NCBI RefSeq assembly: GCF_963678635.1
Contig: NC_087062.1
Span: forward strand, 92,665,845-92,729,844
Length of the DNA stretch: 64,000 nt
Direction of reading: 5' to 3'
From: Symsagittifera roscoffensis
Taxonomy: Eukaryota > Xenacoelomorpha > Acoela > Convolutidae
Part shown: positions 12,386 to 24,948 of the stretch, one piece after another
Layout: the number at the start of each line of letters is the position of its first letter
How positions within the stretch are numbered: the first letter of the stretch is position 1
Notes under the pieces: model-generated
Database searches by the model: none
What the model saw: only the letters and a program-made list of their open reading frames with translations
Told to the model about the DNA's origin: nothing
Translations under genes and position numbers: made by a program

Positions 12386-13195
12386 CAGTTAAAAACATAT
12401 CTGTACTCACACCTCGACTAAACCTAACTGAGGCTCAGCAAGCCGTTCAAGATCATTTCGAGATAGTGACGCTCACGGATATTGCTCAAGGCAATGACGC
12501 TGACGAGAAGAAAATATTCCTGACTTTTCTTCACGTGCGCCGAAGCGGCGAGCCTGTTCGATTTAAGCCTGTTTGCTGAAAACTTGCTACTGGATACCGA
12601 GGAGCCGCTTGTACCAAGTGCTCAGGGCCACGTCATTGAAACTCCACTCAGTTTTGACGTGGAGCACGAAACTGCAATGAAGTAGTTTTCCGTTACAACA
12701 AATGACCTGAAACTTACAAGAGTTGCCATTGCATCGAGTGCTTGCTGCGGTAACTTGTGTGATAGAACGTTATCGTCGCCCGGTAGAGAGAGAGAGAGAA
12801 CCTGCCTTTGCCTAGAAAGAAGTGGACTAAGCTGCAAAGCCTGGCGAGCAAGAGTTCCTAGCAAAAACCAGGTGGCCAGCGGACATCAAAGAAAATAATT
12901 GATATGCAGAGCATTCGTGCTCTTGCAAAATTTGCCATTGAGCCACAAAAGATAGGGACAAATTTGGTTGTATAAAATGCCTTTACTTTCAAAGAATTTG
13001 CCAACGCCAAATCAGCGAGTATAACGATGCCCCAGGCTTTAGAATGCTGGGATGGTACAAGCCATCAAAGAACGAGGGAGACAAGTGCACAGAAGCTCTC
13101 TCCATCCACGTCGTTCAATTAAAGGTAAACGGCGACGAGACGGATGCGAGAAAGTAAGCCGCACATGTATCGGTTAACGCTGATGGAAACACCGA
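12386..13195 (+). pseudogene. Array copy 3, truncated tail
   Basis: Colinear with copy 2, but the ATG has become ATA, a GAGAGAGAGAGA expansion sits at about 12785, and several indels are present. After the C-terminal block it breaks off near 13257 into spacer sequence (CATGAAAATCTCTGTGTC), so the Ser-rich tail is lost. That junction is the left edge of the 1905-base unit. Confidence 0.75.
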
Positions 13196-13785
13196 AGAGA
13201 GACCTCAGCACAAAAGTACCGTCCCAGCAGTCTCCCAGACAAATCCTTGTCAATGCTCATGAAAATCTCTGTGTCAGCTCCAAATCCTCATCACCGCACT
13301 TTGTGACAATTCAAATTGTTCCTAAATTTCGAGTTTCAAAAAGAAAAAAATTAGCCTTAAAAATCTTTGAAAATCACGAACAATTTACGATTGACACTTT
13401 TTTGATAAAACTAAACCAATTTGAAAAAAACTGGATCAATAAATTAATTTTATTTTCTGTTGGAAAATCATAAATGTTCAGATTTCCCAGCAGAATAAAA
13501 CTTTACCCACTTTCAACTAGAAGTCGATCACATTTTTCGTGACCTCTCCACATAAGCTAAAGGGTAGAAGAGTTTGCCTTCTTTTTATCGCAGGGATTAA
13601 AATCAAGTGTGGCAAATTTGCAATTTACAGCAACTAATCAAAATTATCTGCCATCAAAGTATAACTTGCTTAAAATTTTTGGTTCCTAATTTCTTCTAGC
13701 TGAAAATCTTTCTCATTTTCACAACTCTCGCCTCAGCCCAATTAGCCCATTTTCTGATTGTTTTCAAAAGTTATTTATTTCAGTT

Positions 13786-14845
13786 AAAAACATATCTGTA
13801 CTCACACCTCTTACTAAACCTAGATGAGGCTCAGCAAGCCGTTCAAGATCATTTCGAGATAGTGACGCTCACGGATATTGCTCAAGGCAATGACGCTGAC
13901 GAGAAGAAAATATTGCTGACTTTTCTGCACGTGCGCCGAAGCGGCGAGCCTGTTCAATTTAAGCCTGTTAGCTGAAAACCTGCTACTGGATACCGAGGAG
14001 CCGCTTGTACCAATTGCTCAAAGCCACGTCATTGAAACTCCACTCAGTTTTGACGTGGAGCACGAAACTGCAATGAAGTAGTTTGCCGTTACAACAAATA
14101 ACCTGAAACTTACAAGACTTGCCATTGCACCGAGTGCTTGCTGTGGTAACTTGTGTGATGGAACGTTATCATCGCCCGGTAAAAAGAGAACCTGCCTTTG
14201 CCTAGAAAAAAGTGGACTAGGCTGCAATGCCTTGCGAGCAAGAGTCTCTTGGCAAGAACCAGGTGGCCAGCGGACATCAAAGAAAATAATTGATACGCAG
14301 AGCGTTCGTGCTCTTGCAATATTTGCCATTGAGCTACATAGGATAGGGACAAAATTGGCTGTCTACAATTCCTTTACTTTCAAAGAATGTGTCAACGCCA
14401 AAATCAGCGAGTATAACGATGCCCCAGGCTTTATACTGCTGGGATGGTACGAGCCATCAAAGAACGAGGGAGACATGCGCACAGAAGCTCTGTCCATCCA
14501 CGTCGTTCAATTGAAGGTAAACGGCTACGAAACGGATGCGAGAAAGTATGCCGCACATGTATCGGTTAACGCTGATGGAAACACCGAATAAGAGACCTCA
14601 GCAAGAAAGTACCGTCCCAGCAGTCTCCCAGACAAGTCTTCGTCAATGCGGCACTCGTGGACCCCCTGAATTCTAGAAGGTAGTCTAATTTAACTTGATT
14701 GTTATGTGCCACTTTGGTAAAAGGCAGTTGCTTCAAATAAAACGAAATTTTGAATTTTTTGTGTTGTCAGGTTCCCCTGCTTCTGTTGCAAGTGTCAGAA
14801 CCCCTCTTCGCTCCTCTACTTCTTCCGAATATGATTGTGCGTGAT
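13786..14845 (+). pseudogene. Array copy 4 (1905-base unit a)
   Basis: The C-terminal two thirds is open: 14151-14591, 146 codons. It starts MCDGTLSSPGKKRTCLCLEK and ends NADGNTE. Upstream, the start codon is ATA, a one-base insertion near 13810 shifts the frame, TGA follows the first block, and TAG follows HETAMK. A second, partial intron-like segment (GAAGGTAGTC to GTTGTCAG) precedes the Ser-rich tail. Confidence 0.8.
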
Positions 14846-15690
14846 GAAACATCTAGCCATCGACGTTGTTAATGCTGTATTAAATCTCGATTGTGTCAAT
14901 GCTCGTTAAAAACTTCAAGCCATCGACTTTTGTGTTAATGCAGTGTTTTGCTGAAACCTGATTGAAAATTTATCATGTTTAGTATTTACGCCATATTTTA
15001 CTCATGAAATTCTCGGTGTCAGCTCCCAAACTCTTCATCACCGCACTTTGTGACAATTTAAAGTGATCGGAAATTAAAGTAAAGGACTTTTGTGTTAAAG
15101 CTGTATTTTGCTGAAACCTGTTTGAAAATTTATCATGTGTAGTAATTACTCCTTGTTTTACTCATGAAAATCTCTGTGTCAGCTCCAAATCCTCATCACC
15201 GCACTTTGTGACAATTTAAATTGTTCCTAAATTTCGAGTTTCAAAAAGAAAAAAATTAGCCTTAAAAATCTTTGAAAATCACGAACAATTTACGATTGAC
15301 ACTTTTTTGATAAAACTAAACCAATTTGAAAAAAACTGGATCAATAAATTAATTTTATTTTCTGTTGGAAAATCATAAATGTTCAGATTTCCCAGCAGAA
15401 TAAAACTTTACCCACTTTCAACTAGAAGTCGATCACATTTTTCGTGACCTCTCCACATAAGCTAAAGGGTAGAAGAGTTTGCCTTCCTTTTATCGCAGGG
15501 ATTAAAATCAAGTGTGGCAAATTTGCAATTTACAGCAACTAATCAAAATTATCTGCCATCAAAGTATAACTTGCTTAAAATTTTTGGTTCCTAATTTCTT
15601 CTAGCTGAAAATCTTTCTCATTTTCACAACTCTCGCCTCAGCCCAATTAGCCCATTTTCTGATTGTTTTCAAAAGTTATTTATTTCAGTT

Positions 15691-16750
15691 AAAAACATAT
15701 CTGTACTCACACCTCTTACTAAACCTAGATGAGGCTCAGCAAGCCGTTCAAGATCATTTCGAGATAGTGACGCTCACGGATATTGCTCAAGGCAATGACG
15801 CTGACGAGAAGAAAATATTGCTGACATTTCTGCACGTGCGCCGAAGCGGCGAGCCTGTTCAATTTAAGCCTGTTAGCTGAAAACCTGCTACTGGATACCG
15901 AGGAGCCGCTTGTACCAATTGCTCAAAGCCACGTCATTGAAACTCCACTCAGTTTTGACGTGGAGCACGAAACTGCAATGAAGTAGTTTGCCGTTACAAC
16001 AAATAACCTGAAACTTACAAGACTTGCCATTGCACCGAGTGCTTGCTGTGGTAACTTGTGTGATGGAACGTTATCATCGCCCGGTAAAAAGAGAACCTGC
16101 CTTTGCCTAGAAAAAAGTGGACTAGGCTGCAATGCCTTGCGAGCAAGAGTCTCTTGGCAAGAACCAGGTGGCCAGCGGACATCAAAGAAAATAATTGATA
16201 CGCAGAGCGTTCGTGCTCTTGCAATATTTGCCATTGAGCTACATAGGATAGGGACAAAATTGGCTGTCTACAATTCCTTTACTTTCAAAGAATGTGTCAA
16301 CGCCAAAATCAGCGAGTATAACGATGCCCCAGGCTTTATACTGCTGGGATGGTACGAGCCATCAAAGAACGAGGGAGACATGCGCACAGAAGCTCTGTCC
16401 ATCCACGTCGTTCAATTGAAGGTAAACGGCTACGAAACGGATGCGAGAAAGTATGCCGCACATGTATCGGTTAACGCTGATGGAAACACCGAATAAGAGA
16501 CCTCAGCAAGAAAGTACCGTCCCAGCAGTCTCCCAGACAAGTCTTCGTCAATGCGGCACTCGTGGACCCCCTGAATTCTAGAAGGTAGTCTAATTTAACT
16601 TGATTGTTATGTGCCACTTTGGTAAAAGGCAGTTGCTTCAAATAAAACGAAATTTTGAATTTTTTGTGTTGTCAGGTTCCCCTGCTTCTGTTGCAAGTGT
16701 CAGAACCCCTCTTCGCTCCTCTACTTCTTCCGAATATGATTGTGCGTGAT
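15691..16750 (+). pseudogene. Array copy 5 (1905-base unit b)
   Basis: Almost identical to copy 4. The 146-codon open block at 16056-16496 gives the same protein, residue for residue. Differences include GACATTTCTG for GACTTTTCTG near 15823. It shares all of copy 4's disabling changes, so duplication came after inactivation. Confidence 0.8.
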
Positions 16751-17595
16751 GAAACATCTAGCCATCGACGTTGTTAATGCTGTATTAAATCTCGTTTGTG
16801 TCAATGCTCGTTAAAAACTTCAAGCCATCGACTTTTGTGTTAATGCTGTGTTTTGCTGAAACCTGATTGAAAATTTATCATGTTTAGTATTTACGCCATA
16901 TTTTACTCATGAAATTCTCGGTGTCAGCTCCCAAACTCTTCATCACCGCACTTTGTGACAATTTAAAGTGATCGGAAATTAAAGTAAAGGACTTTTGTGT
17001 TAATGCTGTATTTTGCTGAAACCTGTTTGAAAATTTATCATGTGTAGTAATTACTCCTTGTTTTACTCATGAAAATCTCTGTGTCAGCTCCAAATCCTCA
17101 TCACCGCACTTTGTGACAATTTAAATTGTTCCTAAATTTCGAGTTTCAAAAAGAAAAAAATTAGCCTTAAAAATCTTTGAAAATCACGAACAATTTACGA
17201 TTGACACTTTTTTGATAAAACTAAACCAATTTGAAAAAAACTGGATCAATAAATTAATTTTATTTTCTGTTGGAAAATCATAAATGTTCAGATTTCCCAG
17301 CAGAATAAAACTTTACCCACTTTCAACTAGAAGTCGATCACATTTTTCGTGACCTCTCCACATAAGCTAAAGGGTAGAAGAGTTTGCCTTCCTTTTATCG
17401 CAGGGATTAAAATCAAGTGTGGCAAATTTGCAATTTACAGCAACTAATCAAAATTATCTGCCATCAAAGTATAACTTGCTTAAAATTTTTGGTTCCCAAT
17501 TTCTTCTAGCTGAAAATCTTTCTCATTTTCACAACTCTCGCCTCAGCCCAATTAGCCCATTTTCTGATTGTTTTCAAAAGTTATTTATTTCAGTT

Positions 17596-18655
17596 AAAAA
17601 CATATCTGTACTCACACCTCTTACTAAACCTAGATGAGGCTCAGCAAGCCGTTCAAGATCATTTCGACATAGTGACGCTCACGGATATTGCTCAAGGCAA
17701 TGACGCTGACGAGAAGAAAATATTGCTGACTTTTCTGCACGTGCGCCGAAGCGGCGAGCCTGTTCAATTTAAGCCTGTTAGCTGAAAACCTGCTACTGGA
17801 TACCGAGGAGCCGCTTGTACCAATTGCTCAAAGCCACGTCATTGAAACTCCACTCAGTTTTGACGTGGAGCACGAAACTGCAATGAAGTAGTTTGCCGTT
17901 ACAACAAATAACCTGAAACTTACAAGACTTGCCATTGCACCGAGTGCTTGCTGTGGTAACTTGTGTGATGGAACGTTATCATCGCCCGGTAAAAAGAGAA
18001 CCTGCCTTTGCCTAGAAAAAAGTGGACTAGGCTGCAATGCCTTGCGAGCAAGAGTCTCTTGGCAAGAACCAGGTGGCCAGCGGACATCAAAGAAAATAAT
18101 TGATACGCAGAGCGTTCGTGCTCTTGCAATATTTGCCATTGAGCTACATAGGATAGGGACAAAATTGGCTGTCTACAATTCCTTTACTTTCAAAGAATGT
18201 GTCAACGCCAAAATCAGCGAGTATAACGATGCCCCAGGCTTTATACTGCTGGGATGGTACGAGCCATCAAAGAACGAGGGAGACATGCGCACAGAAGCTC
18301 TGTCCATCCACGTCGTTCAATTGAAGGTAAACGGCTACGAAACGGATGCGAGAAAGTATGCCGCACATGTATCGGTTAACGCTGATGGAAACACCGAATA
18401 AGAGACCTCAGCAAGAAAGTACCGTCCCAGCAGTCTCCCAGACAAGTCTTCGTCAATGCGGCACTCGTGGACCCCCTGAATTCTAGAAGGTAGTCTAATT
18501 TAACTTGATTGTTATGTGCCACTTTGGTAAAAGGCAGTTGCTTCAAATAAAACGAAATTTTGAATTTTTTGTGTTGTCAGGTTCCCCTGCTTCTGTTGCA
18601 AGTGTCAGAACCCCTCTTCGCTCCTCTACTTCTTCCGAATATGATTGTGCGTGAT
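17596..18655 (+). pseudogene. Array copy 6 (1905-base unit c)
   Basis: Same 146-codon open block at 17961-18401 as copies 4 and 5, with the same lesions upstream. One visible difference is GACATAGTG for GAGATAGTG near 17666. Downstream similarity to the other units fades near 18950. Confidence 0.8.
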
Positions 18656-19484
18656 GAAACATCTAGCCATCGACGTTGTTAATGCTGTATTAAATCTCGT
18701 TTGTGTCAATGCTCGTTAAAAACTTCAAGCCATCGACTTTTGTGTTAATGCTGTGTTTTGCTGAAACCTGATTGAAAATTTATCATGTTTAGTATTTACG
18801 CCATATTTTACTCATGAAAATCTCGGTGTCAGCTCCCAAACTCTTCATCACCGCACTTTGTGACAATTTAAAGTGATCGGAAATTAAAGTAAAGGACTTT
18901 TGTGTTAATGCTGTATTTTGCTGAAACCTGTTTGAAAATTTATCATGTATAGTGATTACGCCTTAATTTCCTCATGAAATTCTCATCACCGCACTTAGTG
19001 ACAATTTAAATTGTTCGGGAGTTTCAAGTTTCAAAAAGAAAAATAATAGTCTTAAAAATCTTCGAATTTCACGAACAATTTCCGATTGACACTTTTTTGA
19101 TAAAACTAAACAACTTGAAAAAAACCGGATCAATAAATTAATTTTATTTTCTGGAAAATCATAAATGTTCAGATTTCCCAGCAGAATAAAACTTTACCAA
19201 CTATCAACTGGAAGTCGATCACATTTTTCGTGAACTCTACACTTAAGCTAAAGGGTAGTAGAGTTTGCTTTCCTTTCATCGCAGGGGTAAAAATCAAGGG
19301 TGGCAAATTTGCATTTTACAACAACTAATCAAAATTAACAGCCATCAAAGTATAACTTGCTTAAAATTTTTGCTTCCAAAACTCTTCTAAAGCTTTTTGC
19401 TTCCAAAGCTTTTCACAACTCTCGCCTCAACCCAATTAGCCCATTTTCTGATTCTTTTCAAAAGTTAATTACTTCAGTTAAAAA

Positions 19485-20533
19485 ATGCCTGTACTCACGC
19501 CTCGGCATAACCTAACTGAGGCTCAGCAAGCCGTTCAAGACCATTTTGAGGTGGTGACGCTCACGGATATTGCTCAAGGCAATGACGCTCACGAGAAGAA
19601 AGGAATGCTGACTTTTCTGCACGGGCGCCGAAGCGGCGAGCCTGTTCGATTTAAGCTTGTTTGCTGAAAACCTGCTACTGGATACCGAGGAGCCGCTTGT
19701 ACCAACTTCTCAAACCACGTCATTGAAACTCCACTCAGTTTTGACGTGGAGCACGGAACTGCAATGAAGTAGTTTGCTGTTACAACAAATGACCTGAAAC
19801 TTACAAGAGTTGCCCTTGCACCGAGTGCTTGCTGTGGTAACTTGTGTGATGGAACGTTATCGTCGCCCGGTAAAGAGAGAACCTGCCTTTGCCCTGAAAA
19901 AAGTGGAGTAGGCTACATTGCCTTGCGAGCAAGAGTCTCTTGGTAAGAATCAGGTGGCCAGCGCACATCAAAGAAAATAATTGATATGCAGAGCGTTCGT
20001 GCTCTTGCAATATTTGCCAATGAGCCACAAAAGATAGGGACAAATTTGGCTGTCTACAATGCCTTTACTTTCAAAGAATGTGTCAACGCCAAAATCAGCG
20101 AGAATAACTATGCCCCAGGCTTTAGACTGCTGGGATGGTACAAGCCATCAAAGAACGGGGAGACATGTGCACAGAAGCTCACTCCATACACGTCTTTCAG
20201 TTGAAGGTGAACGGCGACAAAACGGATGCGAGAAAGTATGCCGCACATGTATCGGTTAACGCTGATGGAAACACCGAATAAGAGACCTCAGCAAGAAAGT
20301 ACCGTCCCAGCAGTCTCCCAGACAAGTCCTCGTCAATGCGGCACTCGTGGACCCCCTTACTTCTAGAAGGTAGTCTATTTAACTTGATTGCTATGTGCCA
20401 CTTTGGTAGAAGGCGGTTGCTTCATCTAAAACGAATTTTTGAAACTTTTGTGTTGTCAGGTTCCCCTGCTTCTGTTGCCAGTGTCAGAACCCCTTTTGGC
20501 TCCTCTACTTCTTCCGTATATGGTTGTGCGTGA
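19485..20533 (+). pseudogene. Array copy 7, retains start ATG
   Basis: ATG at 19485 opens 60 codons (MPVLTPRHNLTEAQQAVQDH) ending TGA, as in copy 2. The usual TAG follows HGTAMK-like sequence near 19768. The C-terminal block at 19986-20204 is cut by a base loss near 20158. More diverged than copies 4-6, so it is an older copy flanking the recent expansion. Confidence 0.75.
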
Positions 20534-21198
20534 TGAAACATCTAGCCATCGACATTTGGGTTAATGCTGTATTAAATCTCGTTTGTGTTAATGCTCGTTA
20601 AAAACTTCAAGCCATCGACCTTTGTGTTAATGCTGTATTTTGCTGAAACCTTATCATGTTTAGTGATAACGCCTGTTTTTGCTCATGAAATTCTCTGTGT
20701 CAGCTCCAAAACTTTTCATCGCCGCACTTTGTGACAATTTAAATTGTTCGGAAATTTCGAGTTTCAAAAAGAAAAAAAATAGCCTTACAAACAATTTACG
20801 ATTGACACTTTTTTGATAAAATTAAGCCAATTTGAAAAAAACTGGATCAAAATATTAATTTTATTTTCTGCTGGAAAATCGTAAGTGTTCAGATTTCCCA
20901 GCAGAGTAAAACTTTACCCACTTTCAACTAGAAGTCGATCACATTTTTCGTGACCTCTACACTTAAGCTTAAGGGTAGTAGTTTGCCTTCCTTTTACCGC
21001 AGGGGTAAAAATCAAGGGTCGCAAACTTGCAATTTACAGCAACTAATCAAAATTAACTGCCACCAAAGTATAACTTGCTTGAAATTTTATTCCAAAATTC
21101 TTCTAACTGAAAGCCCTTCTCATTTTCACAACTCTCGCCTCAGCCCAATTAGCCCATTTTCTGATTGTTTTCAAAAGTTATTTATTTCAGTTAAAAAC

Positions 21199-21306
21199 AT
21201 GTCTAAGCTCACACCTCGACTAGACCTAACTGATGCTCAGCAAGCCGTTCGAAAATATGCCGATGAAAACAAGCAGACATGCGATAGACCAAAATTTAAA
21301 TTTTAA
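21199..21306 (+). pseudogene. Array copy 8, terminal fragment
   Basis: ATG at 21199 (MSKLTPRLDLTDAQQAVRKY), then unrelated codons to TAA at 21304-21306. Only the leader and first block remain. This is the right edge of the array. Confidence 0.7.
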
Positions 21307-22724
21307 AGAAAGAAAAAATTCCAACACTGTTGGCCAAGTTCTTTACCAGTTAACAGTCAATTATCATATTACAATCTACTTGCTAGTCGCAAGGATAAAG
21401 AAAAAAAATTAAAACACTGAGGTGAAGCTGAGCTTTGCACTACTAGCATTAAAAAATAAAGTGCCAAAAATCAAAAGATAATATGTCTCCATTGAAAAAC
21501 TTAAAGGAACTGTTGAAAAAATCGTAGGCTAAAAAATCAACAAAATCATCAATTTCATTTTACTGCAACTGATATAAGAATCATTTACCTAATACATCAG
21601 AAGGATTCGGGCTACCGTTCATTTCCTTTCATAACCAATAAATGAAACGCTCAGAAAATAATTTGGTTAAAAAATCGAGATCAAAAACTCCTGAATGTAT
21701 TCAAAAACTTTGCTTAAAATGTCGCAACCAAAAAATCAGTATATTTTACAACAAAAATTGGCTAGAAACATCATTAGGAACATTTACTATTAACTGACAT
21801 CAAAATGAAGGAAAAAATGAAGAAAAAAAAACTTCAAACAATTTCCACAAAAAACTTGCAAAAAGTCTAAGAAAAACTCTGAAAAATTAGGAAAAATTAC
21901 CAACTATTTTAAACCAATAAAAATCAAATTGATACGCAAAGTTAAGAGAGCTAGATCCTAACAAAAAATATACAAAAAGCTCGTAAATGAATTTATAGAA
22001 AAAAAACCTTTATCATTTTTTGTACAAAAATTTCAGCCCGAAAAAAGATATATGACGATTTATAGATTTTTCGTTCATGTGGAACTCAGTAGTGTGTAAT
22101 TCTGAATTCCAAATGCAAAGAATCCATGAGTCGCCACAGATCTTTGTAGAAAAATAGTCATTTGTAGAAATTGCAAAAAAATGTTAATTTTTTTCGAAAA
22201 ATTTTGCCATATGAAACCAACACGCTATGTCATCAACCTGCATCAATATCAAATAAAATTGCTCAATTCTAGAACACACCAATGAAATAAAACTAAAACT
22301 AACTCCACGCACTTTAAGATAAAAAATAAATCGGAATCCTTGCAAACGAAATAATGAAATTTTTTAAATTTCTCAATACATTTCTTTTCTAACCGAAAAG
22401 TTTGGCAAGTATAAGAAACAGAAAACCGTGAACAAAATTTGAACATTGAAAATTGAGAAAAAAGTACTAGGAAAATCTACCTTAAAATTACAAAACCAAA
22501 ACAACCGGCCAGTAAGCCGACAAAAATTGGGACGAAATCATTACGGAAAACATACGAACTCAAAGGTTACTAAAATTACAAGACTAAATCGAAACACAAA
22601 AAACAACTCCAATAAAAAAAAATACAGCAAAAAAACAATTCTAATATAGGGCAACAAAGCCGACAAAATATACGAAGAAAAATAATAGGCCGAGAGTTTT
22701 TTTTATAACCGTTTGAAAAAAAAG

Positions 22725-22810
22725 CAGGTCATGTTCAGATTCGAACCCAGGATCTGTGCGGTTCCAGACCAGGTGTGTTGGAGATTCTGGCAGATTTGAA
22801 CTCATAAAAA
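22725..22810 (-). repeat. tRNA-like (SINE head) segment
   Basis: The minus strand shows GGGTTCGAATCTGAAC, which fits the Pol III B box, and a second B-like string, AGTTCAAATCTGCC, about 60 bases earlier. A cloverleaf does not close, so this is not a functional tRNA. An A-rich block adjoins it, as in SINEs. Confidence 0.35.
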
Positions 22811-23779
22811 ACCAAGAGATCAAATGATTCTGTTAAACTGATTGTTAACTCGAAAAATATATATTTCTATTCGATAACGCTTGTCAATGGCAAGCGTAAT
22901 AAAAAACTTATCGAAAAACAAAACAACAAAATGCAAATCAAAACAATTTTATAAATTTAATCAACTTGTCTGCCGAATTGTTTGCCGTTTTTTTGTCACG
23001 CACCGCTGAAAGATGCTTCGAAAACCATCTATCCTGGAATAAAACTAAGTTTTTTGTTAAGCACCGCAAAAGATGCTTCGAATACTATCTTTCCTGGAGT
23101 AAAACTAAATTTAAGTCTTACTTCTGTATTACAGACCTACTCGCTCGCTTAATTCGCTCAAAACAAGAGCAAATTCCAAAATTTCAAACCAGTTGTCTAC
23201 ACTTGAAAACTTTCGGGATTTTATAAATAGAATTCGAATCACGACTGCAAGGACTTCAATATGATATATCAGTCGATTCATTAAGTCAATATCAGTCAAT
23301 AATTTGATCCTCATTTTGTTTGGAAAACAAAAATTAAATCGCACAAGCTTTGCTTAAGTATACACACCTGAACACAAAAATTGTCACAAATTTCAGTGGC
23401 CCGACCAAAAACGCAAAACTCTGCAACTGTTGTTGAATGATTTTATTTCCGAACTGAAATTATTTAAAAGCTGAACTTATTTACGAACGTCCTTCGCAAG
23501 ATTTCCTCCACCTGCCCGTTTCTTTCGGAGATAACTATCGCTTTACAAAGTTACATTGGCAGCAAGAAAAGGTGGGTTAGCTCAGAAAACTTCAGTCACA
23601 GCCACCAACTTCGCATAATGATTAATGAAACTTAAAAAAAACGCGTTTGCCTGGAAACGTTCCGTCGTTTTTTATTTTATTTGGAAGGGAGGTTAGGGGT
23701 GTAGGTATGGAAGTTATTTCTACTAGCTCAAACATTCAAATATGTACAAAAAATTTTAAATTAGTAGCTTCACTTGAAA

Positions 23780-24310
23780 AATAAGAGCCTTAGAAAACAT
23801 ACCAACAGACATTTGGAAAAGAGTCAATTGCCGCAAGTAAACAGAAAAAATATGGACTTATTTTTGGAATAAAATTCAACTAACGAATTTCAAAGCGAAA
23901 ATAGATAGCCTCAAAGCTCTTTGAATTTCTAGAACAATTTATGATTGACGCTTTTTGATAAAAGTTAATACAATTTGAGAAAAGTGGTTCAATGAGTAAT
24001 TTTTATTTCGCTGGAAAATTCGATAAACAATTTCCACTTACGGAAACTAGAATTCGTTCACGTTTTTCGTGATATTTACACTTTTGCTATTAAATGGAGG
24101 ACTTTGCCACCTTTTAACAGAGGAAATCAACTTAACTTAATAAGAATTCAAAAGTCACACCGCGAAAAGGTATCTTTCAGCCTGAACAAATTTTTACTTT
24201 TTCCTGAAAAAAAACCAACAAAAAATCTTCGAAACATTTCAAAAGTCGAAGAATTATTTGACAGCTCCTTGTATTCGGAGATCTTTGTTAGGCTGTTTCG
24301 GGGAGCTTGA
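23780..24310. repeat. R1 dispersed repeat, copy 2
   Basis: Ordered matches to the copy at 32800-33190: a TGGAAAAGAGTCAAT block, AAAGCTCTTTGAATTTC, TTTTATTTCGCTGGAAAAT, a TTTTTCGTGATATTTACACTT block and a GACTTTGCCACCTTTTAACA block. It extends further 5' than the array spacers do. Confidence 0.6.
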
Positions 24311-24948
24311 AAAAATACTCGATTGAAAATCACCCTCCTTTTCGCAGAACCGGTGCTCGGAGATTATTCAACATGCTAAGACATAGTGTAAAAACGGGTT
24401 CTGATTCGTGTTTGGTCGCATTACTATTTAGAGAAAATTTAATCTCAAAAAAGTTACCAAAAAACCGCTTTTTCTCTCATATGACTCTACAGCGCTACAA
24501 AAAGTGACCGTTACACATGAAATCTGGAGATAATTAGCTTTTACAGGAACCCCATGGAGACCGAAAACTTAGGTTGGACGGCGGCTCCTGCATTATTTTC
24601 ATACCAGTTTTGTAAGCTTTCCTACTATCCGAGAAAAATTCATGGTTTAGCTTCTTATTTTTACAGCAAAAAAAAATTACGAACAAAAATATATTATAAT
24701 TTATCATTCATAAACAGTTAGGTTTATCAGTGAACATCAGTGAGAATTACTAAGATGACAGAATACAAACCTAAAACTTTGGATTCTACTCAGTTGTTTG
24801 ATCAAAAGCTGCAGCAATTGTAGTAATTACAAATTAATACAAAATGACTCCACGTCAAATAAAAATTCTGTTACACCTTCGACTTCTAGTTAAGCATCTT
24901 TTGCGCCATTTTCGAGCCGTAGCTGATCCGAACTGAGCATTTTCCACT

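Larger units (their letters stand above)
9590..21306 (+). repeat. Tandem array of a broken gene (eight copies, three at a 1905-base period)
   Basis: Direct repeats in one orientation. Each full unit holds an AG acceptor and leader (TTATTTCAGTTAAAAAC), an N-terminal block coding LTEAQQAVQDH and TLTDIAQGNDA, a middle block coding SACCGNLCDGT and a CLCLEKSGLGCNALR-like stretch, a C-terminal block ending NADGNTE, then a Ser-rich tail (ASVASVRTPLRSSTSS) behind a GTTGTCAG acceptor, then an R1-derived spacer. Units 13258-15162, 15163-17067 and about 17068-18950 differ by only a few bases. Copies to either side are more diverged. No copy has an intact frame. Confidence 0.9.
21307..24948. other. Intergenic DNA between the array and Hox1
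   Basis: No supported coding region. It contains an R2-like trace near 21416 (GAGGTGAAGCTGAGCTTTGC), a tRNA-like segment near 22725-22810, a CAAGCGT/AACGCTTG inverted pair near 22876-22895, and an R1 copy at about 23780-24310. The last 600 bases are the Hox1 3' flank; no clear poly(A) signal was picked. Confidence 0.6.

Noticed and set aside
13990-18200. Minus-strand ORFs repeated in each array unit (for example 14018-14329)
   Set aside because: They mirror the plus-strand Cys-motif frame; repetition comes from the tandem copies, not from selection on the minus strand.
9590-21306. Array considered as a CRISPR or as rRNA/5S-type gene cluster
   Set aside because: Units are nearly 2 kb, contain gene-like coding blocks and introns, and have no short spaced repeats or RNA gene signatures.
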